A stretch of DNA of 64,000 nucleotides from positions 124,001 to 188,000 of the forward strand of contig JBGSPX010000059.1 of NCBI GenBank assembly GCA_041738345.1. The letters are read 5' to 3'. The translations under genes were made by a program, and so were the position numbers. Position 1 is the first letter of the stretch; each line of letters starts with the position of its first letter. Source of the DNA: Proteocatella sp041738345. GTDB taxonomy: Bacteria; Bacillota; Clostridia; Peptostreptococcales; Filifactoraceae. The notes under the pieces were generated by a model. That model was given only the letters and a program-made list of their open reading frames with translations. It was not told the origin of the DNA and made no database searches. Positions 43,057 to 51,690 of the stretch are shown piece by piece.

Positions 43057-44670
43057 ATGACCAAGAAGCGATATTTTGCTATTGGAGCAGTCATCGTTAT
43101 ATCTATATTTGTTATTTTTGTTGCCATTTATTCAAATAAAGATAAATTGAAACTCTTTTCAGGTTCTTATTATAGTCATCTTTCTTCCGCAAGCTGGGAT
43201 GAACCTATTTTCAAGGGAATAAGTGAAGATTTCACTGTAAATGAAGATTTTTCAACGCACCTTCCGCTTGTAATAATTGATACTAATGGAAAAGAACCGC
43301 CTATTTATACTGAAAAAAAGAAGGTTCATAACGAGTGGATATTTGTAAATATTCCTGGTGTCGAACCCTATGTTAATGGTTCAATAAACATAATTTCAGG
43401 AAATAAAAGAAATTCTATAGCTGATATACCAACTTATTCAAGCGATATGCTAATAAAAAAACGTGGGAATTCATCTATGTTATATGAAAAAGCTCAATAT
43501 TTAGTAAAGCTGGTTACTGAGTCTGGAGAAGAAAACAAAGTTTCCATACTTGATATGGGTGCTGATAATGAATGGATTCTCAACGGTTCTATGGCGGATA
43601 AGAGCATGATTCGAAATTACCTTGCCTATAAAACTGCGGCTCAATTTATGCCATTCACTCCTGATTATGAAATATGCGAAGTGCTTATAAAAAGTGGAAA
43701 CACTTATAAATACAATGGCGTATATCTTTTAGGTGAGAATGTTAGTCAAGGAGAGCACCGGGTAAATGTTCAAGATTTTAAAGCCAGTTCAGCCGTTAAC
43801 AGTTTTATTTTAAGACGTGACCGCTATGATGAACAAGATATAATGCTTGACACCTATGCTACAAGAGATCCAAAAATTAATCCTTCCAATAGAAAAACAT
43901 TTTTAGGTATGATATATCCTGGTAAAAAAATTGCCAATCAAGCTGTTATAGATTATGTAAATCAAGAGATTAGCACTATTGAAAAGGTGCTCTATTCTGA
44001 CGATTTTGAAATTTTTTCCACTTATAAACGATATATTGATGTAGATTCCTTTGTAGATTATTTTATCATAAATGAGTTTTTTGGAAGCTATGATAGCGGT
44101 AATTACTCCACATATATGTATCGTGATGTAGGACAAAAATTGAAAATGGGCCCTGTATGGGACTACGATGGAACTATGGATAATTATATATTTGAACCGC
44201 TTGAAACTGAGGTTATGGCATTTCACGTAAAGCCTTGGTTTAATCGTTTGGTTTTAGATAATTCCTTTGTAGAAAAGCTCGAAAAGAGATATTCCAAGCT
44301 AAGAAGATCTGTATTAAGTGAAAAAGCTATAAATGAATCTATCGATGAAATTGTAGCTTATATAGGCCCTGCTCAAGAAAGAGAATGGAAGCGATGGAAA
44401 CATGTATACAAAACGGACAATCAATACAGCCTTCATGGATATGTCGACGATGATAATGATTATATATTTAGAAATAGCCTTGAGTTCTCTAATGAGATAT
44501 CTAAAATAAAAACTATGCTTAGACTTCACGGTAACAGCATACAAGGTAGTTTGAAAACGCTTGAAAAATCATGTATTTGGTATACCGACTGGAATGATAG
44601 GATGGATATAGCCCTTTTAATAGCGATGCTTATTGCAGCTGTTTCTGTATTCTATATTAGAAAAATATAA
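43057..44670 (+). CDS. CotH-family protein kinase-like, membrane-anchored
   Basis: This 537-residue protein has an N-terminal membrane helix (AIGAVIVISIFVIFVAIYS) and a C-terminal helix (IALLIAMLIAAVSVFYI), with a CotH domain between them on the outside. The kinase-like motifs are LIKKRGNSSMLYEKAQYLVK (ATP-binding lysines), SFVDYFIINEFFGSYD and the metal-binding GPVWDYDGTMDN. CotH kinases phosphorylate proteins on Ser, for example spore coat proteins in Bacillus. In exopolysaccharide operons with VTC and DUF4956 they are common, with unknown targets. The ATG follows AAGGAG. Confidence 0.85.
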   Translation: MTKKRYFAIGAVIVISIFVIFVAIYSNKDKLKLFSGSYYSHLSSASWDEPIFKGISEDFTVNEDFSTHLPLVIIDTNGKEPPIYTEKKKVHNEWIFVNIPGVEPYVNGSINIISGNKRNSIADIPTYSSDMLIKKRGNSSMLYEKAQYLVKLVTESGEENKVSILDMGADNEWILNGSMADKSMIRNYLAYKTAAQFMPFTPDYEICEVLIKSGNTYKYNGVYLLGENVSQGEHRVNVQDFKASSAVNSFILRRDRYDEQDIMLDTYATRDPKINPSNRKTFLGMIYPGKKIANQAVIDYVNQEISTIEKVLYSDDFEIFSTYKRYIDVDSFVDYFIINEFFGSYDSGNYSTYMYRDVGQKLKMGPVWDYDGTMDNYIFEPLETEVMAFHVKPWFNRLVLDNSFVEKLEKRYSKLRRSVLSEKAINESIDEIVAYIGPAQEREWKRWKHVYKTDNQYSLHGYVDDDNDYIFRNSLEFSNEISKIKTMLRLHGNSIQGSLKTLEKSCIWYTDWNDRMDIALLIAMLIAAVSVFYIRKI

Positions 44671-44702
44671 ATTTAAAATTAATTTTGAGACATGGAGTTT
44701 TT

Positions 44703-46130
44703 ATGCTTTTTACAAGTACAGCATTCTTGTTTTATTTTCTACCTATTGTCATAATAATTTATTATGCCTTAGGTTTTTCTAAAAAACTACAAAATTTTTG
44801 GCTTCTTATTGCAAGCCTTGGATTTTATACATCTGCTGAACCTAAATATATAATTGGATTTTTTGCGCTTATATTATTAAATATGATTTTTGCGCTTATA
44901 ATTCAACATTTTCGTTCAAAAAAATTTTTGATGCAAGTTTCAATATTATTTAATATAGGGATTCTGATTCTGTTTAAATATTGGAATTTCTTTGGGAATT
45001 CTGCGCTTGATATATTGGGTCACAGGTTTATTCCTGAAATATCAATTATAGTTCCTATCGGTATTAGCTTCTTTTTCCTAAGAATAGTAGCGTATATAGT
45101 AGATGTTTATGATCGAAAAATATCCGCTTCGAAAAATATTATTGATTTAGGACTTTATTTCAGTTTTTTCCCTATTGTTATAGCTGGTCCACTTATGAGC
45201 TTTGAAAATTTTAAGTTCCAGCTTGATTATAGAGAACACACTAAAAGACGCTTTTCTGTAGGGCTATGCCGATTTATAGTTGGACTTTCTAAAAAAGTGC
45301 TCTTAGCTAATACTTTTGCATTAATTGCAAATCGTATATTTGATTTGTCTACGATAGGAGCTTCTATATATCAAATTCCAGCTTCACTGGCATGGCTTGG
45401 GGCATTTACTTTCTTGCTTCAATTTTATTTTGATTTTTCAGCTTACTGCGATATGGCAATTGGAATTGGGTTGATGCTCGGGTTTAAACTTCCTGAGAAT
45501 TTTGATTATCCCGTGTTTTCAAATACAGTAACTGAATTTTGGAGTAAGTTTAATATAACTTTATTTAAATGGTTTGATACCTATGTTATGACTAGGCTTA
45601 GCTCAAAACACAATACCAACAGAGATAGTATAATAAAAAACACCTTCCTCCTATGGCTTGCTATAGGTTTTTGGCATGGCAGTGATTGGACCTTTCTTAT
45701 GTGGGGTGTATTTAATTTTGTACTGATAATTGCAGAGGATTTTATGGATATAAAAAATCGTGATATTTCGCCAGTTATTCTTAAAAGTTATACCTTCCTT
45801 GCTATAAGTTTTGGTTTAGTTATGTTCCGTTGTAAGGATATGTATCAAGCTGGAATATTTATAGGTAATATGTTTGGAAAAAACTACAATGGTTTTTTTT
45901 CTGATACTGCCTTTATGTATCTCAAGGAATTTTGGATTTTTTACATTTTAGGTATACTCTTTGCACTTCCTATAGCGCGTAAGATAAACACTTCACTTGT
46001 CAATGAAAAATATGGAAAATTTACTAATTTAATAAATTTTTCATACCCTGTGATTATGATAATCTTGTTTATTATTACCCTCTCTTATATCACAGTTATG
46101 GGACAGAGTGAATTTATTTTTTACAGATAG
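44703..46130 (+). CDS. MBOAT O-acyltransferase (AlgI-like)
   Basis: This 475-residue membrane protein has about ten helices and the MBOAT/AlgI pattern. Features are YWNFFGNS near the start, PIGISFFFLR, SFFPIVIAGPLM, DFSAYCDMAIGIGLMLGF, the FWSKFNITLFKW segment and the catalytic histidine in WLAIGFWHGSDWTFLMWG. It moves an acyl (probably acetyl) group across the membrane to the polymer. I choose the ATG at 44703, 5 bases after GGAG, over an upstream TTG at 44685. In C. difficile the cellulose locus also carries acetylation genes. Confidence 0.9.
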   Translation: MLFTSTAFLFYFLPIVIIIYYALGFSKKLQNFWLLIASLGFYTSAEPKYIIGFFALILLNMIFALIIQHFRSKKFLMQVSILFNIGILILFKYWNFFGNSALDILGHRFIPEISIIVPIGISFFFLRIVAYIVDVYDRKISASKNIIDLGLYFSFFPIVIAGPLMSFENFKFQLDYREHTKRRFSVGLCRFIVGLSKKVLLANTFALIANRIFDLSTIGASIYQIPASLAWLGAFTFLLQFYFDFSAYCDMAIGIGLMLGFKLPENFDYPVFSNTVTEFWSKFNITLFKWFDTYVMTRLSSKHNTNRDSIIKNTFLLWLAIGFWHGSDWTFLMWGVFNFVLIIAEDFMDIKNRDISPVILKSYTFLAISFGLVMFRCKDMYQAGIFIGNMFGKNYNGFFSDTAFMYLKEFWIFYILGILFALPIARKINTSLVNEKYGKFTNLINFSYPVIMIILFIITLSYITVMGQSEFIFYR

Positions 46131-46138
46131 AGGTTTTC

Positions 46139-47317
46139 ATGAAAAATTTTTTTAAGAAAAAGGAAATTTTTGCAATTATATTTATAATCTGTTGTATGTC
46201 TATATCTATCCCTACTCTAATATATAAATCAAACAAGGTTATCTCAGAACTTGAGTTTGATGAAACTTTTACCTTTGACACTATTGAAACTGCACTTAGT
46301 GATAATTTAGTTGGTAAATATATTTTAGTTGATATATATGGAATGTCACAAAAATTAATGTTTAAGCATGAGGCTGGAAATTTTGAATTTATAAAAGATA
46401 GTCACGGTAATTTTTATAATGGCGCATTTTATATAGAAGATGAAAAAAATCTAATGACTTATGCTAAAAATCTTAGAAAATTAGGTGCAACTGCTTCTAA
46501 GAGTGGCGCTAGAACATTATTTATAAATTATCCCGAAAAAAATTGGACTGCTACTCAAATTAATTTAGGACTTCCACTTAGAGATTATCAAGCTCTGGAA
46601 GATCAATTTTTTACAGTGCTTATGCAAAACAGAATTGATAATATGAATTTAAAAGACTATTTCAGAAAAATAGCAGTTGATAAAAATTCACTTTACTACA
46701 AAACTGACCGCTCAATGAATACCTATGGCAGTTTTCTCTCTTTTTGTGCTATTGTAAATGAATTTGAAAATAAATATAATGTAAAGCTAGACCCTAATAA
46801 TATATATACCGACCTAAAAAATTATAATATTGAAAAGTATCCTGATGCATTTTTAGGAAATATGGGAAAAGCATATGGTAAACCTTTTGCATCTCTAGAG
46901 GAGCTTGAAATTTATAGGGTAAATAAATCTCAGCAATATACTTGGGAATATTTAGAAGGTAAGTTAAATTATTCAAAAAGTGGTGATCAAAATATGTTTT
47001 TCAATCTAAATTATTTGAATGAACCCAATCTATATTATCGTAGAGGTTTGGATATATTTTTAGAGGGCTGTAATGATTTAGACAAAATCACTAATCTTAA
47101 TAACAAAACTGCCCCTAAGATTCTATGTATTCGAGATGATAATTTTTCACCCATCGCTATATTTTTGGCTCCGCTATGTAGTGAACTTCACCTTATTGAT
47201 GCCTCATCTAATATTGATATCGATGCCTACATCCTCGAAAATAAGTTTGATTATGTTTTAATGTGTGTATCTTCTGGTCATATAAATAATCATTATTTCG
47301 ATTTTTATGAAAAATAA
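46139..47317 (+). CDS. Degenerate DHHW/AlgX-like protein
   Basis: This 392-residue protein has a signal anchor (EIFAIIFIICCMSISIPTLI) and aligns by eye with DHHW-family, AlgX/AlgJ-like SGNH acyltransferases encoded beside MBOAT genes. The position of the D-H-H-W motif reads YYKTDRSMNTYGSF, so the catalytic His is missing. The position of the GDS(F/Y) serine motif reads ILCIRDDNFSPIAIFLAP, so the Ser is also missing. The flanking pattern (FLAP, LHLID) is kept. It is probably a non-catalytic partner of the MBOAT protein that binds or guides the polymer, rather than an active transferase. A different fold cannot be ruled out. Confidence 0.6.
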   Translation: MKNFFKKKEIFAIIFIICCMSISIPTLIYKSNKVISELEFDETFTFDTIETALSDNLVGKYILVDIYGMSQKLMFKHEAGNFEFIKDSHGNFYNGAFYIEDEKNLMTYAKNLRKLGATASKSGARTLFINYPEKNWTATQINLGLPLRDYQALEDQFFTVLMQNRIDNMNLKDYFRKIAVDKNSLYYKTDRSMNTYGSFLSFCAIVNEFENKYNVKLDPNNIYTDLKNYNIEKYPDAFLGNMGKAYGKPFASLEELEIYRVNKSQQYTWEYLEGKLNYSKSGDQNMFFNLNYLNEPNLYYRRGLDIFLEGCNDLDKITNLNNKTAPKILCIRDDNFSPIAIFLAPLCSELHLIDASSNIDIDAYILENKFDYVLMCVSSGHINNHYFDFYEK

Positions 47318-47334
47318 GTATTAAGGAGATCTCT

Positions 47335-48177
47335 ATGAAAAAGTTAATGCCTACCATTGGATTTACTATATTTTTAGGAATCCTCTTATGTGCATATTTT
47401 TATGTAACTGATAGCTCTAAAAATGAAGTTCCCGAGAATACTCCTGTAGAAACTTACTTTTATAGCACAAAAAATGATGCTGACTGTATGCTTATAGCAC
47501 AAGGTGATAAACATATTTTAATTGATACTGGTGAAGAAATCGATGCCGAGGGTATTGTTAAGTTTCTAAAAGATAAAAGTGTAGATAAGATTGATTATAT
47601 AATCCTCACACACTCTGATAAAGACCACATCGGTGGATTTGAAACTATATCTGAGAATTTTGAGATAGGCTCTGTTATAAAGCCTTATTATGCAAACTCC
47701 AATAAAGCTATGGAAAATATAGATTCCATACTATTAACTAAAAATATAGCTTCGATATCGTTGCTTCATAAGCGAAGTTTTTCTGTTGGACGAATGAATA
47801 TGGTGATTTATCCTCCACTTGAAAAACGATATTCAAATGATAATAATTACTCTATTGCTGTAATGATTATACACAAAGATGTAAAGATGTTGTTTGCTGG
47901 TGATGCCGTGAAAAAGCGAATTGATGAACTTCTTAAAATCAATTGGCCTAAGGATATACAGCTTTTAAAAATTCCTCATCATGGAAGACAGTCTGAGAAT
48001 TCTGCACAGTTTATTGAAAAAATACATCCTAAATTTGCAGTCGTAACTTCAAATAATGCTGACTTGGAAATAAAAAATACATGCGAGAAAACAAACACAG
48101 AATTATTTTATACTTTAAATAAGAATTTAAAATTTACAAGCGATGGGTCATCCCTAAAGCTTGAGGAGGTAAGTTAG
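47335..48177 (+). CDS. Secreted metallo-beta-lactamase-fold hydrolase (ComEC C-terminal type)
   Basis: This 280-residue protein has an N-terminal signal or anchor (MPTIGFTIFLGILLCAYFYV), then a metallo-beta-lactamase fold. Motifs are DADCMLIAQGDKHILIDTG, the metal site LTHSDKDHIGGF (H-x-D-x-D-H form), VMIIHKDVKMLFAGD and KIPHHGRQSE. This version matches the C-terminal nuclease-like domain of ComEC, known also as a stand-alone protein. An extracellular hydrolase in a polysaccharide operon could cut a phosphodiester, for example on a phospho-modified polymer. The substrate is unknown. Confidence 0.8.
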   Translation: MKKLMPTIGFTIFLGILLCAYFYVTDSSKNEVPENTPVETYFYSTKNDADCMLIAQGDKHILIDTGEEIDAEGIVKFLKDKSVDKIDYIILTHSDKDHIGGFETISENFEIGSVIKPYYANSNKAMENIDSILLTKNIASISLLHKRSFSVGRMNMVIYPPLEKRYSNDNNYSIAVMIIHKDVKMLFAGDAVKKRIDELLKINWPKDIQLLKIPHHGRQSENSAQFIEKIHPKFAVVTSNNADLEIKNTCEKTNTELFYTLNKNLKFTSDGSSLKLEEVS

Positions 48178-50495
48178 TGAGAAACAAAAATAGTCTAGAA
48201 ACTGTAGACGGCTTTTCTAAAAGCATTCGAAATAGAACATGGTTTTTCTTGAATATAGTTTTTACAATTATTTATTTATATTGGAGGCTAATGTATACAG
48301 TTCCGTTAAATAATGGACTTGTATCTAAAGTTGCTGGTATTACGCTTATGTCCATTGAGCTCATAGGTGCCCTTGAAGCTTTTATTCATTACTGGAATAT
48401 GTACACGGTTAAAAACTATCCGCTTCCTAAAGTTCCTGAAAATGAATTCCCAGATGTGGATGTTTTTATAGCAACTTATAATGAGTCGAATGATATCCTT
48501 TACAAAACTATAAATGGCTGTCTTCATATGGATTATCCTGATAAAAGCAAGGTTCATATATATGTGTGTGATGATAATCGTCGTCCAGAAGTAAAAAAAT
48601 TAGCTACTGAAATGGGTGTAAATTATCTTGACCGTCCTGATAATAAGCATGCTAAAGCTGGTAATCTCAATAATGCGATGAAATTTACTTCCTCGCCATT
48701 GATTGTTACTTTTGATGCGGATATGATTCCAAACCATAATTTTTTGATGAAAACTATACCCTATTTTGTAGAAACTGAAATTAAAAATCGTACGCTTGAG
48801 GACAAAGATAAAATAAAACTGGGGTTTGTACAATCACCTCAAGCCTTTTACAACCCTGATTTGTATCAGTTTTATCTATTTTCTGAGAATAGAATTCCTA
48901 ATGAACAAGATTATTTTTATAGAGATGTTCAAGTGTCTAGAAATAAAAGTAACAGCGTAATATATGGAGGTTCAAATACCGTTCTCTCAAGAAGTGCATT
49001 AGAAGAAATTGGCGGATTTTACACTGATTCTATTACGGAAGATTTTGCTACAGGTATCCTTATCCAAAAAGCTAAGTATAAATGTATTGCTATAAATGAA
49101 ATCCTGGCTTCTGGATTATCTCCTACTGCATTAAAAGAACTTATTCAGCAACGTGTACGTTGGGCGAGAGGTGTAATAAATACAAGTAGAAAAGTAGGCT
49201 TTGTGTTTACTAGAAAACTTACGGTTGCTCAAAAATTAAATTATTGTGCTTCTATGTGGTACTGGTACTCTCCATTTAAAATCTTCACGTATATAATGTC
49301 CCCTATATTGTTTGCTGTTTTTGGGTATGTAGTTATAGAGTGTACGCTCCCTGAAATTTTACTATTTTGGCTTCCAATGTATATAAGCAGTAATGTAACC
49401 CTTAGGATGCTTAGCGGAAATATTAGAACGACTAAATGGAGCCGTATTTATGAAACGGTGCTATTCCCATTTTTATTCTTCCCTGTGCTTCTGGAAACCT
49501 TTGGAATATCTATGAAAAAATTCAAAGTAACACAAAAAGGGGAAGTAACTAGCGAAAAAGGTAAAAATTTCATATACTCTATCCCATTTTTAGTATTTAT
49601 AGTACTTTCGGTAATTGGAATATACAATAGTGTAAAGATAATGTTTGTAACTGCTTCTATAAATCCAATTGTAATATTATTCTGGCTTACTGCAAATATG
49701 TTTAGCCTTGTGATGGCCTTATTTTTTATTCAGGGCCGGGCCTTTATGCGAAAATCCGAACGAGTATCTGCTAAAATTGACTGTACTATTAATAATGGCT
49801 ATGAAACATTTAAATGTACAACTAGAGATTTTTCTGAAACTGGTGTAAGTGTATCGCTTAAAAGTCCCCATTTTATTGACGATGCTAAAGACGTAGAACT
49901 TCAGTTGAAGTCAGATAGATATGAGGCTAAATTTAGAGCAAAAGTTGTCCATGTAAGCAAACTTGGTGATATTTGGAAATATGCTTTTGAAATTACAGAC
50001 CTTCCCGAAGCTTATAAAGCCGATTATATGCAGCTTCTATATGATAGAGTTCCTACACTTCCACTTACACTTAATGAATCACTCAGCAGTTTTGACGATT
50101 TAAGAATAAATGTTGCTAAAAGAGCGGTTCCTTTGTCATATGCAAACAGACGACTTGCCCGCATGGATATTTATGATACTGTTAAAATTTCAAATTCAAG
50201 AACTATAAAAATCATAAATTTCAACTATAAGTTTATTGCTTTTGAAGGTGATATAAATGACTCTAGTTTGAAAATCACGCTCTATAATGGGCTTGAACTC
50301 TTATGCTCTAAAGATAAAAATATTAGAGATAATATCCAGCTCTACGTAGTGGAGAATATGGAAGATATCTATCAAGATAAAGTAAAACGAAAACTTTTAG
50401 ATGACTGGATTAATTTAAAAAGAACTGAGGAGAATTTAATTGATAAAGAAGATGAAAATAAATCAGAGGACTTCTTGGAAATGGATGCAGTATAG
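48177..50495 (+). CDS. Cellulose synthase catalytic subunit with PilZ domain (BcsA/CcsA-like)
   Basis: This 772-residue processive synthase polymerises UDP-glucose (probably to beta-1,4-glucan) and threads it through the membrane. N-terminal helices are at about 20-65. The GT2 domain has VFIATYNESNDI, VTFDADMIPNHN, the catalytic TED in DSITEDFAT and QQRVRW. Helices follow, then a PilZ domain at about 540-640 with R-K-S-E-R and DFSETG, which binds c-di-GMP. The start is GTG, overlapping the stop of the previous gene by one base, with GGAGG upstream. No BcsB or BcsC gene is visible, as expected for a Gram-positive ccs-type locus. Confidence 0.92.
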   Translation: MRNKNSLETVDGFSKSIRNRTWFFLNIVFTIIYLYWRLMYTVPLNNGLVSKVAGITLMSIELIGALEAFIHYWNMYTVKNYPLPKVPENEFPDVDVFIATYNESNDILYKTINGCLHMDYPDKSKVHIYVCDDNRRPEVKKLATEMGVNYLDRPDNKHAKAGNLNNAMKFTSSPLIVTFDADMIPNHNFLMKTIPYFVETEIKNRTLEDKDKIKLGFVQSPQAFYNPDLYQFYLFSENRIPNEQDYFYRDVQVSRNKSNSVIYGGSNTVLSRSALEEIGGFYTDSITEDFATGILIQKAKYKCIAINEILASGLSPTALKELIQQRVRWARGVINTSRKVGFVFTRKLTVAQKLNYCASMWYWYSPFKIFTYIMSPILFAVFGYVVIECTLPEILLFWLPMYISSNVTLRMLSGNIRTTKWSRIYETVLFPFLFFPVLLETFGISMKKFKVTQKGEVTSEKGKNFIYSIPFLVFIVLSVIGIYNSVKIMFVTASINPIVILFWLTANMFSLVMALFFIQGRAFMRKSERVSAKIDCTINNGYETFKCTTRDFSETGVSVSLKSPHFIDDAKDVELQLKSDRYEAKFRAKVVHVSKLGDIWKYAFEITDLPEAYKADYMQLLYDRVPTLPLTLNESLSSFDDLRINVAKRAVPLSYANRRLARMDIYDTVKISNSRTIKIINFNYKFIAFEGDINDSSLKITLYNGLELLCSKDKNIRDNIQLYVVENMEDIYQDKVKRKLLDDWINLKRTEENLIDKEDENKSEDFLEMDAV

Positions 50496-51576
50496 TATCA
50501 TAGTAATGCTCATATTGCTTCTTATAATCCCTATATTTAAATTTCCTTCCGAATCTGTGCTTAATGAGAGTATTAGATTTACTATGAAAATGGAAAATGG
50601 GTGGAATCTAGGAAATTCACTTGACGCTCATGGAAAAGGTAGTGTTTATTCAGAAATTACTGAGTTTGAAACGCGTTGGGGAAATCCTATAGTGAGTAAA
50701 GCTCAAATAGATGCGCTTAAAAAATCAGGCTTTTCTTCTATAAGGATTCCTATAACTTGGTATGAGCATATTGATGAAAAAGGTAATATAGATCAGCTCT
50801 GGCTGGATAGAGTAAATGAAGTTGTCGATTATGCAATTGATAATAGGATGTATGTTATAATCAATACTCATCATGAAAACTGGACATTACCTTCAAAGGA
50901 TAATAAAAAGCATTCCACTTATCTTATATCTAAAATATGGAAACAAATTGCTGAACGCTTTTCAACATATGATGATCATCTTCTATTTGAAGGTTTCAAT
51001 GAGCCCAGACTTATAGGTACGGAGCATGAGTGGACTGGCGGAACTTCTGAAGCAAGAAAAATAGTTAATGAATATAACAAGGTATTTGTTGAAACCGTTC
51101 GTAAAGTTGCCGGAAATGAAAAGCGTTATCTCATTATAACTCCCTATGGCAGTGCGGCTGATTTAGATGCGATTAAATCGCTTATTATTCCAAAGGATTC
51201 TCATATAATCGTAGGCATTCACGCCTATAAACCTTATAGCTTTACTCATGATGAAAATGGAACTAAAAATTGGAGTCCTAAAGATAAAAAAGACACTGCG
51301 GAAATAGATACTATAATGCAAAATTTAAATCAATATTTCATAAAAAAAGGAATTCCTGTAATAATAACTGAATTTGGGTGTATTGATAAGGACAACTTAA
51401 GCGCTCGAACTGAATATACCAAATATTATGTTTCTGTGGCTAAGAAAAATGATATTATATGTTTTTGGTGGGATGATGGTGCTAAAATTGGCAAAAAAGA
51501 AAAATTTGGTATTTTTGACAGAAATACGCAGCAATTCATCTATCCTGAACTTCTTAAAGCCTTGCTTTCAGTTTAA
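50440..51576 (+). CDS. GH5 endoglucanase (CcsZ/BcsZ-like role)
   Basis: This 378-residue protein has an N-terminal membrane segment (YSIIVMLILLLIIPIF) and a GH5 catalytic barrel. Motifs are NGWNLGNSLDA, RIPITWYEH, NTHHENW, the acid/base Glu in LFEGFNEPR and the nucleophile Glu in IITEFGCID. It hydrolyses beta-1,4-glucan and, as in other cellulose loci, probably trims or releases the nascent chain. The start is TTG, 7 bases after GAGGAG and inside the synthase gene (56-base overlap). A closer ATG at 50452 lacks a good ribosome binding site. Confidence 0.92.
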   Translation: MIKKMKINQRTSWKWMQYSIIVMLILLLIIPIFKFPSESVLNESIRFTMKMENGWNLGNSLDAHGKGSVYSEITEFETRWGNPIVSKAQIDALKKSGFSSIRIPITWYEHIDEKGNIDQLWLDRVNEVVDYAIDNRMYVIINTHHENWTLPSKDNKKHSTYLISKIWKQIAERFSTYDDHLLFEGFNEPRLIGTEHEWTGGTSEARKIVNEYNKVFVETVRKVAGNEKRYLIITPYGSAADLDAIKSLIIPKDSHIIVGIHAYKPYSFTHDENGTKNWSPKDKKDTAEIDTIMQNLNQYFIKKGIPVIITEFGCIDKDNLSARTEYTKYYVSVAKKNDIICFWWDDGAKIGKKEKFGIFDRNTQQFIYPELLKALLSV

Positions 51577-51579
51577 TCA

Positions 51580-51608
51580 TTGACTTTTCATCGATTTTTG
51601 TATATAAT
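51580..51608 (+). promoter_or_regulatory. Sigma-A promoter of the AbgT-type transporter
   Basis: TTGACT and a perfect TATAAT are separated by 17 bases, starting 3 bases after the endoglucanase stop codon. The start would be near 51615, about 5 bases before a hairpin with a T-run. Confidence 0.75.
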
Positions 51609-51619
51609 CTAAAAAACGG

Positions 51620-51655
51620 CAATTGTATATTTTTATATAATTGTTTTTTTTATTT
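51620..51655 (+). terminator. Hairpin with T-run between endoglucanase and transporter genes
   Basis: CAATTGTATA pairs with TATATAATTG (10 pairs, one wobble) and is followed by TTTTTTTT. It may end the eight-gene operon or, as it follows the transporter promoter, act as an early attenuator. The stem is almost all A-T and so weak. Confidence 0.5.
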
Positions 51656-51690
51656 TAAAAACTTTTTTTATTTAGATTGGAGATTTTTTG

